Assembly: GCA_023412665.1 (NCBI GenBank)
Contig: JAEZCA010000002.1
Span: 62,001-126,000, forward strand
DNA from: Bacillota bacterium
GTDB lineage: Bacteria; Bacillota; Clostridia; Acetivibrionales; DTU013
Length of the DNA stretch: 64,000 nucleotides
Direction of reading: 5' to 3'
A program made the translations under genes and the position numbers. The notes beneath the pieces are model-generated. The model was not told the DNA's origin and made no database searches. It worked only from the letters and a program-made list of their open reading frames with translations. Shown piece after piece: positions 44,238 to 53,647 of the stretch. The first letter of the stretch is position 1, and each line of letters opens with the position of its first letter.

Positions 44238-46220
44238 ATGGCGGAGTTTAAGATTGTATCTGACTATAAGATGTGCGGTGACCAGCCGGAGGCGGTGGAT
44301 CAGCTGGTGCAGGGCCTGAACAGGGGCTACAGGCACCAGACGCTGCTTGGTGTCACCGGGTCGGGCAAGACATTTACTATGGCAAATGTAATAGAGCGGG
44401 TCCAACGGCCGACTTTGGTCATCGCTCATAATAAGACGCTGGCTGCGCAGCTTTGCAGCGAGTTTAAGGAATTTTTCCCGAATAATGCAGTGGAGTACTT
44501 TGTGAGTTATTATGATTACTATCAGCCTGAGGCATATATCGCCTCAACGGATACTTATATAGAAAAGGATTCATCGATAAACGACGAGATCGATCAGCTA
44601 AGGCACTCAGCCACGGCCGCGCTTTTTGAGAGGCGTGATGTAATCATTGTCGCAAGCGTGTCGTGCATCTACGGCTTGGGTGACCCGGAGGACTATACGG
44701 AACTGATGATATCACTAAGGCCTGGAATGAAAAAAGACAGGGATGAAGTTATCAGAAGGCTCGTTGATATACAATATGAAAGAAATGAAATAGACTTCAA
44801 GAGAGGAAAGTTCAGAGCAAGGGGTGACGTGCTGGAGGTGTTCCCCCCCGATTCAAAGGAACAGGTCCTGAGGATCGAGTTTTTTGGAGATGAGATCGAA
44901 AAAATATCCGTGGTGAACTATCTCACAGGTGAAATACTTGGTGTAAAGCCGCATGTGGCGATATTCCCTGCAAACCATTATGCAACAACAAGACCTAAAA
45001 TGCTCAGATCCATCGCAACGATTGAACAGGAGCTCGAAGAAAGGCTAAAGGAACTGAGAGATCAGGATAAGCTGCTGGAGGCGCAGAGACTGGAGCAGAG
45101 GACAAGATATGATCTTGAAATGCTGCAGGAAATAGGCTTCTGCCAGGGTATAGAAAATTATTCGAGACACATCAGCGGCAGGGAACCCGGAAGTCCCCCC
45201 TATACACTGATAGATTATTTCCCTGAGGACCTTCTGGTAATCATAGATGAGTCACATGTTTCTGTACCGCAGATCAGCAGTATGTACAACGGTGATCGTT
45301 CGAGGAAGGAATCTCTTGTGGAATATGGATTCAGGCTGCCCTCAGCATATGACAACAGACCGCTGAGGTTCGAGGAGTTTGAAAAAAAGGTCAAACAGGC
45401 CATATATGTAAGTGCTACACCCGGCAAGTACGAAAACAGACACTCGCAGCAAACCGCCGAGCAGATAATAAGGCCAACCGGTCTGATCGATCCGGAGGTT
45501 ATTGTAAGGCCTGTAAAAGGCCAGATCGACGACTTGATCGGTGAGATCTCAAAGCGTGTCGACAAGCATCAGAGAGTTCTCGTAACAACATTGACAAAGA
45601 AAATGGCAGAGGATCTGACCACCTATTTAAAGGATCTGGATTTCAAGGTCGAGTACCTGCATTCCGATGTTGAAACACTGGACAGGATCGAGCTTATCAG
45701 GAACCTGAGGCTTGGGGTGTTTGACGTACTGGTGGGAATAAACCTTCTGAGGGAGGGACTTGATCTTCCCGAGGTTACTCTTGTTGCTATCCTTGACGCT
45801 GACAAGGAGGGATTCCTGCGATCGGAGACATCGCTGATCCAGACCATTGGCAGGGCTGCGAGAAATGTTGAGGGCACTGTAATCATGTATGCAGATACGA
45901 TTACAGACTCCATGCAAAAGGCAATAAGTGAAACAAACAGAAGAAGGAAGATCCAGATGGATTACAACCTTGAGCACGGTATTACTCCGACAACTATTCA
46001 AAAGGACGTCAGAGACACGTTCGAGACTATAAGAATGGCAGAATCCGACACGAAATATTCATATTCACAGGATGTTGAGCATATGGACGAGGATGATCTG
46101 CAGAAGCTTATGAACAAGATTGAAAAGGAAATGAAGGAAGCGGCCAGAGAGCTTCAGTTTGAAAGGGCAGCTGCATTGAGGGACAGGTTGAAGGAGTTAC
46201 AGGATAGAGTAAAGGGGTAA
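44238..46220 (+). CDS. uvrB: UvrABC excinuclease subunit B
   Basis: 660 residues. Walker A GVTGSGKTFT, the beta-hairpin YYDYYQPEAYI that inserts into DNA, DESHVS (Walker B), helicase motifs (YVSATPG, INLLREGLD, QTIGRAARN) and a C-terminal UVR domain (MNKIEKEMKEAARELQFERA). It verifies damage and loads UvrC in nucleotide excision repair. The ATG at 44238 is 7 bp after AAAGGAG; upstream in-frame starts translate the REP array and are artefacts. It has its own LexA-type promoter. Confidence 0.97.
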   Translation: MAEFKIVSDYKMCGDQPEAVDQLVQGLNRGYRHQTLLGVTGSGKTFTMANVIERVQRPTLVIAHNKTLAAQLCSEFKEFFPNNAVEYFVSYYDYYQPEAYIASTDTYIEKDSSINDEIDQLRHSATAALFERRDVIIVASVSCIYGLGDPEDYTELMISLRPGMKKDRDEVIRRLVDIQYERNEIDFKRGKFRARGDVLEVFPPDSKEQVLRIEFFGDEIEKISVVNYLTGEILGVKPHVAIFPANHYATTRPKMLRSIATIEQELEERLKELRDQDKLLEAQRLEQRTRYDLEMLQEIGFCQGIENYSRHISGREPGSPPYTLIDYFPEDLLVIIDESHVSVPQISSMYNGDRSRKESLVEYGFRLPSAYDNRPLRFEEFEKKVKQAIYVSATPGKYENRHSQQTAEQIIRPTGLIDPEVIVRPVKGQIDDLIGEISKRVDKHQRVLVTTLTKKMAEDLTTYLKDLDFKVEYLHSDVETLDRIELIRNLRLGVFDVLVGINLLREGLDLPEVTLVAILDADKEGFLRSETSLIQTIGRAARNVEGTVIMYADTITDSMQKAISETNRRRKIQMDYNLEHGITPTTIQKDVRDTFETIRMAESDTKYSYSQDVEHMDEDDLQKLMNKIEKEMKEAARELQFERAAALRDRLKELQDRVKG

Positions 46221-46250
46221 AGAGAAAGCAAAGGGGTAGGCAGGCATAAA

Positions 46251-46370
46251 TTAAGAACACAGGGCCAGCCAGGGGTCAAGAACACAGGGCCAGCCAGGGG
46301 TCAAGAGCACAGGGCGGCCAGGAGTCAAGAGCGCAGGACAGGCATAAATCAAGAGCACAGGGCGGCTGGA
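46251..46370 (+). repeat. 25-bp tandem repeat, about five units
   Basis: Units begin at 46251, 46276, 46301, 46325 and 46349, consensus TCAAGARCACAGGGCCAGCC plus AGGGG, with decay toward the right. No reading frame of note. The remaining part of 46221-46713 holds the uvrB terminator and the MocR control region. Confidence 0.88.
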
Positions 46371-46512
46371 TAGTGTAAAACAGCTTATAAAAAACAACCC
46401 AAAGCACTGACGAGTTACTCAAAAAATCTAGTTCAAAGATCGCTTGGCATACGACTTGCGTAAAATTAGATATATAGACAAACCTGTCTAGACAAACAAT
46501 GCTTCAGTATAG

Positions 46513-46547
46513 AAGAAATCTTACTTCATAGTAGGGTTTCTTTTTTG
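46513..46547 (+). terminator. Terminator after uvrB
   Basis: AGAAATCTTACT pairs with AGTAGGGTTTCT and is followed by TTTTTT. Confidence 0.6.
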
Positions 46548-46598
46548 TTAATACATCGGCAAAATAATGAATCGATTCTTCCTAATTATTGTGCTGAG

Positions 46599-46693
46599 AA
46601 ATTGGATGGTATCAATTTATTTAAATTGGATGTTTGAATTGCGAAAATTGGGCGTATAATGGTAATATAACTAAAATTGGATGGTACCATTTT
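46599..46693 (+). promoter_or_regulatory. Promoter with three MocR-type operator repeats
   Basis: AAATTGGATG occurs at 46599, 46623 and 46674; the first and third extend to palindromes (AAATTGGATGGTATCAATTT, AAATTGGATGGTACCATTTT). TATAAT is at 46655-46660, between repeats two and three. Direct plus inverted half-sites around a -10 are typical for MocR/GntR autoregulation. Confidence 0.6.
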
Positions 46694-46713
46694 GGGAAAA
46701 GTGTGGGTTGCTT

Positions 46714-48561
46714 ATGGATATCAAAATTAACAGAGAAAGCGTAATACCGATTTATACACAGATATACAACGAGATCAGGGTAATGATCCTTTCGGGTGCC
46801 ATGCCGGCCGGATATAAGCTGCTGCCCGAGAGAAAACTGGCAGAGAAGCTTGGAGTGAACAGAAGTACTGTCCTAAATGCGTATAGAGAGCTCAAAGCTA
46901 TTGGCTTGATAGAATCTCATATTGGACAGGGAACAACAGTAGTTGATTTTAGGTCCGGAGAGACGCTGGGGTATGATGGCGGCTATATGACCGGCGTGAG
47001 AAAGCCAGGCTATGATGACAAAAGCAGAGGAATTGCCGACATAGGTAGTTCACACGGCGAAAGCGTAAGCGGCAGGGCAACAGTTGCCGGCGGAAGGCCG
47101 CCAATGGCTGATGCTATATATGACACAATGACCGGCGACAGGGAACCAGTGGCCGATAGAAGGCCGTCAATGGCTGATGCTGCGTATGACACAATGGCCG
47201 GCGGCAGGGCACCAGTGGCTGAAGGCATGTATGGCAGAATATCTGGCGGGAGAGTGACAATAGCCGACTTTAGTGAGGGTATTTCAGGGGGTATGGGGCA
47301 TGGCAACTCTCCTATGCCGCCAATGCCCTGGGATCAGTTATTCAGTGAAAGCTCTTTGCGCATGCAGGATACAACAGTCAGGGACCTCCTTAAGCTGTCT
47401 GGAAGGAAGGACATGATACTACTTGCTGCCGGAGTAACTGTACCGGGTATAGACTCGCTGGAAGCACTTAAGCGCATACAGACGGATGTGGTCAAAAGTC
47501 ATGGGCACACTGTTGTGCAGCATATGCCGGCAGATGGCTTTTATCCACTCAGGGAGAGTATCACCAAATTAATGAGCGAAAGAGGCATAAATGCAACCGC
47601 TACTGAAACAATGGTGCTGTCTGGATCTCAGCAGGGTCTTGACCTGGCGGCCAGAGCATTCATCGATCCCGGAGATGTTGTATTTGTCGAAGAACCGACA
47701 TTTTTCAGTGCTGTACATATATTCAGAGCAGCAGGCGCAAGAGTTGTCGGAGTTCCGACAGATAGCGACGGAATGCGTATAGATGTACTTTCAATGCTGC
47801 TGAAAAGGTTTAAACCTAAGCTGATATATACCATACCTGATTTTCAGAATCCATCAGGTGCAGTAATGAGCCTTGAAAGGCGAAATGAGCTTCTGTCGCT
47901 GGCTTATAGAAATCAGATCATAATTCTGGAGGATGATCCATACGGAATGCTGAGATATGAGGGAAATGCCTTGCCTGCTCTCAAGGCAATGGATGTGCAT
48001 GATAATGTTTTATATCTCAGCACGTTTTCAAAGCTATTGTTCCCGGGGTTCAGAGTGGGCTGGATATCGGGACCGCCGCAGGTATTGCACCGCCTGACCC
48101 TTCTAAAGCAAATGGCGGATTTGCATACCAGCAGCCTGCCTCAGCTGATATTCGACCGTTTTTTACGAGAAGGTCTGATGAAAGGACATTTGGAGAAGGC
48201 AAATAAGGAAAATTGCAGAAGAAGGGATGTCATGCATGAGGAGCTTGTGGCAGCAAGGCTTGAGGGCCTGAACTGGAACAGGCCTGAGGGCGGTTTGTAT
48301 CTTTGGTGCAGGATCCCCGACTCGATGCCTCAGTCCAGACTACTTTCCCGTTCTGTGGACAATGGTGTGTCGTTTGTTCCGGGAAATACTTTTTATCCCG
48401 GCAATGCTGATGGAAACTATATCAGACTGAATTTTACCTATCCGACGCCGGAACAGATCAAAGAAGGAGTCGGACGGCTGGCAAGAGCATATAACGATGT
48501 TTTAAGAGAATATGAAAATAATGTTGCAGAATTGGATACTGCGCTTGGGCCGATTTTGTGA
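46714..48561 (+). CDS. MocR-type regulator (GntR helix-turn-helix plus aminotransferase domain)
   Basis: 615 residues. GntR domain at residues 1-75 (PIYTQIYNEIRVMILSG, then RKLAEKLGVNRSTVLNAYRE). A fold type I PLP aminotransferase domain starts near 215: SGSQQGLDLAARAFIDPGD, PDFQNPSGAVMS, STFSKLLFPGFRVGW (PLP Lys). The two are joined by an unusually long, Gly/Asp-rich linker of about 130 residues with a 22-residue duplication (GGRPPMADAIYDTM). It probably senses PLP or an amino acid and regulates the adjacent aminotransferase gene and itself. The ribosome site is weak. Confidence 0.9.
   Translation: MDIKINRESVIPIYTQIYNEIRVMILSGAMPAGYKLLPERKLAEKLGVNRSTVLNAYRELKAIGLIESHIGQGTTVVDFRSGETLGYDGGYMTGVRKPGYDDKSRGIADIGSSHGESVSGRATVAGGRPPMADAIYDTMTGDREPVADRRPSMADAAYDTMAGGRAPVAEGMYGRISGGRVTIADFSEGISGGMGHGNSPMPPMPWDQLFSESSLRMQDTTVRDLLKLSGRKDMILLAAGVTVPGIDSLEALKRIQTDVVKSHGHTVVQHMPADGFYPLRESITKLMSERGINATATETMVLSGSQQGLDLAARAFIDPGDVVFVEEPTFFSAVHIFRAAGARVVGVPTDSDGMRIDVLSMLLKRFKPKLIYTIPDFQNPSGAVMSLERRNELLSLAYRNQIIILEDDPYGMLRYEGNALPALKAMDVHDNVLYLSTFSKLLFPGFRVGWISGPPQVLHRLTLLKQMADLHTSSLPQLIFDRFLREGLMKGHLEKANKENCRRRDVMHEELVAARLEGLNWNRPEGGLYLWCRIPDSMPQSRLLSRSVDNGVSFVPGNTFYPGNADGNYIRLNFTYPTPEQIKEGVGRLARAYNDVLREYENNVAELDTALGPIL
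47094..47225 (+). repeat. 66-bp in-frame duplication in the MocR linker
   Basis: Two copies at 47094-47159 and 47160-47225 with few differences, encoding 22 residues each; a decayed third copy may follow. The duplication lies wholly in the interdomain linker. Confidence 0.85.
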
Positions 48562-48664
48562 ACTTATGCCCGTTGTAGATGGACCAGGTGGGTTCATTAG
48601 GATATGGAACGAGTTTATTTTCATAACATAAAAAGAAAAATTTCTAATATAAGGGGTGTTGAGA

Positions 48665-49849
48665 ATGATGAAATATGCAAACCGTATGGATAATGTTAAA
48701 GCTTCCGATATAAGAGAACTTTTGAAAATAACGGACAGACCGGGCATGATATCATTTGCCGGAGGACTGCCGGCGCCGGAACTGTTTCCTGTGGAACGGC
48801 TGAAGGATGTGACGCTGAAGGTTCTCGAATCATCCGGCGCAGAGGCACTTCAATATGCCGCTACCGAAGGTTACACGCCCTTGAGGGTAAAAATCGCTGA
48901 GCGAATGAATACAAGGTACGGCACACAGCTTACAGAAAAGAATATTCTCATAACCTGCGGTTCACAGCAGGGACTTGACTTTACCGGCAAGATATTTATC
49001 AACGAAGGTGATGTCGTGCTGTGTGAGAGCCCGACCTACCTTGGAGCCATAAATGCCTTTAATGCATATAAGCCCAGAATGCTGGAAGTGCCGACTGATA
49101 ATGACGGAATGCTCCTTGATAAGCTGGAATATATCCTGGACACAGTCAAAAATATCAAGCTTGTTTATACGATACCGGATTTTCAAAATCCCAGTGGCAG
49201 GTCCTGGTCAATGGAACGAAGGCGCGGTTTTATGGAACTTTTGGAGGGAAGGGATATTCCGGTACTCGAAGATTCGCCGTACAGTGAACTGCGTTTCGAG
49301 GGTGAAATGCTGCCGTCGCTGAAGTCCTTCGATAATGATGGGAATGTTATTTACCTCGGCACCTTTTCAAAGGTGTTCTGCCCCGGCATGAGGCTTGGAT
49401 GGGTGGCTGCAGATGAAAGGATACTGGAAAAGTATGTACTCATCAAGCAGGGCGCTGATCTTCACTCGGCAGGGATCACCCAGCGGAATTTGTCGATGTA
49501 TATGGACACATATGATCTGGACGAGGATATTAAAAAAATTCGGACAGTTTACAAGAACAGAAGAGATGCCATGCACAATGCTATTTCTGTAGAATTTCCG
49601 GCGGGAACAAGGTTTACGCATCCGGAGGGAGGGCTTTTTACATGGGTCGAATTGGATGGCAGGATCGATACAAGGGAACTGCTTGCTGAGTGTCTGGAAC
49701 ACAATGTGGCATTTGTGCCGGGTGATTCCTTCTTCCCCAATGGAGGCGGCAGGAACACAATGAGACTGAATTACTCAAATATGGCTGAGGACAAGATAAC
49801 AGAAGGCATTAAGCTGATAGCCGGGATAATCAGAAAAAAACTCAACTGA
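48665..49849 (+). CDS. PLP-dependent aminotransferase (LysN/2-aminoadipate type)
   Basis: 394 residues, fold type I: MISFAGGLPAPELFP, ITCGSQQGLDFTGKIFI, IPDFQNPSGRSWSM and GTFSKVFCPGMRLGW with the PLP Lys. Similar to the aminotransferase half of MocR proteins and to 2-aminoadipate or aromatic transaminases; the amino acid used cannot be told from sequence. The ATG at 48665 follows AAGGGG by 8 bp. It follows the MocR gene by 103 bp and is a likely target of it. Confidence 0.88.
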   Translation: MMKYANRMDNVKASDIRELLKITDRPGMISFAGGLPAPELFPVERLKDVTLKVLESSGAEALQYAATEGYTPLRVKIAERMNTRYGTQLTEKNILITCGSQQGLDFTGKIFINEGDVVLCESPTYLGAINAFNAYKPRMLEVPTDNDGMLLDKLEYILDTVKNIKLVYTIPDFQNPSGRSWSMERRRGFMELLEGRDIPVLEDSPYSELRFEGEMLPSLKSFDNDGNVIYLGTFSKVFCPGMRLGWVAADERILEKYVLIKQGADLHSAGITQRNLSMYMDTYDLDEDIKKIRTVYKNRRDAMHNAISVEFPAGTRFTHPEGGLFTWVELDGRIDTRELLAECLEHNVAFVPGDSFFPNGGGRNTMRLNYSNMAEDKITEGIKLIAGIIRKKLN

Positions 49850-49854
49850 TTTAT

Positions 49855-49894
49855 CGAACAAATGTTTGCAATTTGTAATCATATTGGATATAAT
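49855..49894 (+). promoter_or_regulatory. LexA-controlled promoter of uvrA
   Basis: CGAACAAATGTTTG (49855-49868) is a near-consensus LexA box, overlapping TTGCAA (49866-49871); TATAAT is at 49889-49894 with a 17-bp spacer. The 230-bp leader contains short direct repeats (TACCGAAAAAGTGCGG twice) and no gene. Confidence 0.78.
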
Positions 49895-50126
49895 AATTGA
49901 GGAGTTAATGAGGTGATTTTCACATCAATATTTCCATTGATATGGGATAACTCATTTGGTATCATATTAGGCTGAGGTACAGCAAGGTACGGAGGAACCG
50001 GCACGGTGCGGCAGGAAATATACCGAAAAAGTGCGGCAGTAAATTTACCGAAAAAGTGCGGAAGAATTATAAAGCCGTATTAAAGAAACAGTGCAGGCGC
50101 TGAAATTATTGGAAAAAGGTGCAGTC

Positions 50127-52964
50127 ATGGATAAAAACAGCATTTATATCAAGGGTGCTAAAGAACACAATCTGAAGAACATAGACATTACGATTCCAAG
50201 GGAAAAGTTTGTTGTTATAACAGGTCTGAGTGGTTCTGGGAAATCCTCGCTGGCATTCGACACAATATATGCCGAAGGACAAAGAAGATACGTTGAATCA
50301 CTTTCGGCATATGCCAGACAATTCCTGGGGCAGATGGAAAAGCCGGACGTGGACTATATAGATGGATTATCTCCGGCGATATCGATAGATCAGAAAACGA
50401 CAAGCAAAAATCCGAGATCCACCGTAGGAACGGTCACCGAGATATACGATTACCTGAGGCTTCTTTATGCAACGATAGGGGTACCGCATTGCCATATCTG
50501 CGGGAAGGAGATTTCCCAGCAGACGGTTGACCAAATGGTGGACGCTGTTGCAACTCTCCCGGAAGGCACCAGGATCCAGCTTCTGGCGCCTGTTGTCAGA
50601 GGCAGGAAGGGTGAGTACCACAAGCTTATAGATGATGCACGCAAAAATGGATATGTGAGGATCCGAATAGATGGAGAAGTGCGTGATATAAATGAAGAAA
50701 TCACGTTGGATAAAAATAAGAAACACACCATTGAGATAGTTGTCGACAGGCTTGTAGTCAGACCGGACATGGAAAAAAGGCTCACCGATTCTGTTGAAAC
50801 AGTGCTGCACCTGAGCGGCGGCTTGCTGGTGGTGGATGTGATAGGCGGGCAGGAACTTCTTTTCAGCCAGAATTTTGCTTGCAGCGACTGCGGTGTTAGT
50901 ATTGAGGAACTGGCGCCCAGGATGTTCTCCTTCAACAATCCGTTCGGGGCATGCCAGACATGCAGCGGTCTTGGGACGCTGATGAAAATGGACCCCGATC
51001 TGGTAATACCGGATCGGAGTAAATCACTTTTAGAGGGAGCTATCAAGGTCGGAGGCTGGAATTTCGAAAACGGCGACAGCTACTCCAGGATGTATCTTAA
51101 TGCTCTCGCTAAGCATTATGGATTCAAAACATCTACTCCTGTCAAAAAGCTGCCTGAGCATATAATCAATATCATCCTTTACGGCACGAAGGGTGAGAAG
51201 ATTAAAATCGAGTATGAAAAAGACTATGGAAGCGGTTCCTTCACTGCCGCATTTGAAGGCGTCATCAATAGCATGGAGCGGCGCTACAAGGAGACACAGT
51301 CCGATGGAATGAAGCAGTATTATGAAGAATTCATGAGCAACAATCCTTGCCCCGATTGCCACGGAGCCAGGCTTAAAAAGGAAAGCCTTGCGGTCACTGT
51401 CGGCGGGATGAATATATACAATCTGACTAGTATGCCTGTTGAAGATATCAATAATTTTTTCAGCAGACTTGACTTGTCAGAAAGAGACAGATTGATATCG
51501 CATCAGATATTGAAGGAGATAAAGGCCAGGATAGGTTTCCTTGTGGATGTGGGATTGGATTATCTTACACTCTCCAGATCGGCGTTCACTCTGTCGGGCG
51601 GAGAAGCACAGAGGATCAGGCTTGCCACACAGATCGGCTCAGGCCTGATGGGAGTATTGTATATTCTTGATGAGCCCAGTATAGGACTTCATCAGCGCGA
51701 TAACGAAAGGCTTATAAAAACCTTGAGGAAGCTGAGGGATCTTGGCAATACACTGATCGTTGTAGAGCATGATGAGGATACGATGTATGCCGCCGACCAT
51801 ATCATCGACATGGGACCAGGCCCCGGCATCCACGGCGGTTATGTAGTGGCTGAAGGGACCATCGAAGATATAAAAAAATGCGATGAGTCGCAGACGGGAC
51901 TTTATCTCAGCGGGAAAAAGAGGATCGAGATCCCGGAAAAAAGAAGAAAACCAAATGGTAAATGGATAAAAGTAAAAGGAGCTCGGGAGAACAACCTCAA
52001 AGATGTAGAAGCAGGTATACCGCTAGGCGTTTTTACTGCAGTCACCGGTGTTTCCGGCTCTGGAAAGAGCTCGTTGATAAATGAGATACTGTACAAAAAG
52101 CTGGCTGCGGAACTGAACAACGCAAGGACAAAGGCGGGCGACCATGACCAGATATTAGGCATCGAGCATCTTGACAAGGTCATCGACATAGATCAGTCAC
52201 CCATCGGAAGAACACCCAGGTCAAACCCGGCGACATACACAGGTGTTTTCGACTTGATCAGGGAAGTGTTTGCCGGGACCTCAGAAGCGAAAATGAGAGG
52301 CTACAAGTCAGGAAGATTCAGCTTCAATGTAAAGGGCGGGCGATGTGAAGCATGTTCAGGGGACGGGATCATAAAGATCGAGATGCATTTTCTGCCCGAT
52401 GTTTATGTACCTTGCGAGGTCTGCAAGGGAAAACGCTACAACAGAGAGACTCTGGAGGTCAAATTCAAGGGAAAGAGCATCGCTGATGTACTGGATATGA
52501 CAGTTGAGGATGCATTGGAGTACTTCAAAAATATACCGAGGATACAAAAGAAAATTGAAACACTGTATGATGTAGGTCTTGGTTATATCAAACTTGGACA
52601 ACCCTCTACCACGCTTTCGGGAGGTGAGGCTCAGAGGGTCAAGCTTGCCACCGAATTGTCAAGAAAGGCCACGGGCAGGACGCTCTATATTCTCGATGAG
52701 CCTACTACAGGACTTCATGTGGCAGACGTACACCGGCTGGTCGATATATTGCACCGTCTTGTGGATGCCGGGAATTCCGTGGTTGTCATCGAACACAATC
52801 TGGATGTGATAAAAACGGCCGACTATATAATCGATCTGGGGCCGGAGGGAGGAAATAAAGGCGGTATGGTTGTTGCCAGCGGCACACCGGAGGAAGTAGC
52901 GGAAAATGAGAACTCATACACGGGAAATTTCTTAAAAACAATACTGACGCATTCCAAAGATTGA
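50127..52964 (+). CDS. uvrA: UvrABC excinuclease subunit A
   Basis: 945 residues with two ABC ATPase modules: Walker A GLSGSGKSS near the N-terminus and GVSGSGKSS in the second half; signature LSGGEAQR twice; zinc modules at CSDCG, CPDCHG and CEACSGDG...CEVC. It recognises bulky DNA lesions with UvrB. The ATG at 50127 follows AAAGG by 7 bp. It is not in an operon with uvrB, but shares SOS-type control. Confidence 0.97.
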   Translation: MDKNSIYIKGAKEHNLKNIDITIPREKFVVITGLSGSGKSSLAFDTIYAEGQRRYVESLSAYARQFLGQMEKPDVDYIDGLSPAISIDQKTTSKNPRSTVGTVTEIYDYLRLLYATIGVPHCHICGKEISQQTVDQMVDAVATLPEGTRIQLLAPVVRGRKGEYHKLIDDARKNGYVRIRIDGEVRDINEEITLDKNKKHTIEIVVDRLVVRPDMEKRLTDSVETVLHLSGGLLVVDVIGGQELLFSQNFACSDCGVSIEELAPRMFSFNNPFGACQTCSGLGTLMKMDPDLVIPDRSKSLLEGAIKVGGWNFENGDSYSRMYLNALAKHYGFKTSTPVKKLPEHIINIILYGTKGEKIKIEYEKDYGSGSFTAAFEGVINSMERRYKETQSDGMKQYYEEFMSNNPCPDCHGARLKKESLAVTVGGMNIYNLTSMPVEDINNFFSRLDLSERDRLISHQILKEIKARIGFLVDVGLDYLTLSRSAFTLSGGEAQRIRLATQIGSGLMGVLYILDEPSIGLHQRDNERLIKTLRKLRDLGNTLIVVEHDEDTMYAADHIIDMGPGPGIHGGYVVAEGTIEDIKKCDESQTGLYLSGKKRIEIPEKRRKPNGKWIKVKGARENNLKDVEAGIPLGVFTAVTGVSGSGKSSLINEILYKKLAAELNNARTKAGDHDQILGIEHLDKVIDIDQSPIGRTPRSNPATYTGVFDLIREVFAGTSEAKMRGYKSGRFSFNVKGGRCEACSGDGIIKIEMHFLPDVYVPCEVCKGKRYNRETLEVKFKGKSIADVLDMTVEDALEYFKNIPRIQKKIETLYDVGLGYIKLGQPSTTLSGGEAQRVKLATELSRKATGRTLYILDEPTTGLHVADVHRLVDILHRLVDAGNSVVVIEHNLDVIKTADYIIDLGPEGGNKGGMVVASGTPEEVAENENSYTGNFLKTILTHSKD

Positions 52965-53006
52965 CAATTGACGGTACTGAAGTATTGAGAATTGAATAAA
53001 ATTTGA

Positions 53007-53036
53007 ATAAAAGCTCGATAGCTCGAGCTTTTATTC
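53007..53036. terminator. Bidirectional terminator after uvrA
   Basis: AATAAAAGCTCGA and its complement CGAGCTTTTATT form a strong stem with a minimal loop; A and T tracts on both sides serve uvrA and the convergent small gene. Confidence 0.8.
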
Positions 53037-53096
53037 GTGATATATAGCATGGAGACTCTTTTTTCTTTACCAACACGTCCCGTATGTTTCTCCAGC

Positions 53097-53222
53097 TTAC
53101 TTGGGGTCTGCAAATCCGAAGCCGCGCGGGCTTACGAACAAAAACAGGAAAACAAGAATAAAGAATAAAATGGCGCAATCATCTCTAAAGAAATCGCCGA
53201 GAATACCTCCTCTGTCTGCCAT
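53097..53222 (-). CDS. Small single-span membrane protein (41 residues)
   Basis: Begins MADRGGILGDFFRDD, followed by one hydrophobic helix (CAILFFILVFLFLFV, residues 16-30) and a short Pro/Gly tail. AGGAGGTG lies 8 bp before the ATG, one of the best ribosome sites in the window. Size and layout recall small Gly-rich single-span spore proteins of the YjcZ kind, but no family match is certain. Confidence 0.7.
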   Translation of the reverse strand: MADRGGILGDFFRDDCAILFFILVFLFLFVSPRGFGFADPK

Positions 53223-53647
53223 TAAAATAACACCTCCTCATGTTATTGCGCAATCATGATAAGCTTTTACCTATTGCTACTATAAATATATTCTTAAGAC
53301 GGTAAATAGGTTACAAAATGAACGTGAAAAGACAATACTCTCAACTAGACCATGAATGTAGAATTGTGTTATACTATTTTAGCGGAAGCCCCTTTGAGGT
53401 GGTGACTGCCGGAGGCTCGGGCAGATATTAGCAAAAGACATATTGGCAATTTGATGCGTACTATATTTAAATTATACTACGCCAAGGCTTGATATGAAAC
53501 ATAAAAAACAGGGTAGAAAATAAGTGGCATGAGATTGAAAGCGCCATTTACGGACATGGATATGAGTTGAAGACAGATTATGTAATGAATGGAATGTAGA
53601 GCATGATATACAGAGCATTATACGACATTGAAGGGAGTTGATCGACT
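53223..53647. other. Intergenic region before clpE
   Basis: No gene that I can support. A weak promoter-like TATACT lies at 53370-53375, followed by a GC-rich hairpin-prone stretch (CTGCC...GGGCAG near 53406-53425). No CtsR operator (GGTCAAA direct repeats) was found, although clpE is often under CtsR. Confidence 0.45.

Noticed and set aside
46475..46490. TAGACAAACCTGTCTA palindrome as an operator
   Set aside because: It lies after uvrB, far from the MocR promoter, and matches no operator that I can name; too weak to list.
53340..53647. CtsR operator before clpE
   Set aside because: No GGTCAAA direct repeat was found on either strand.
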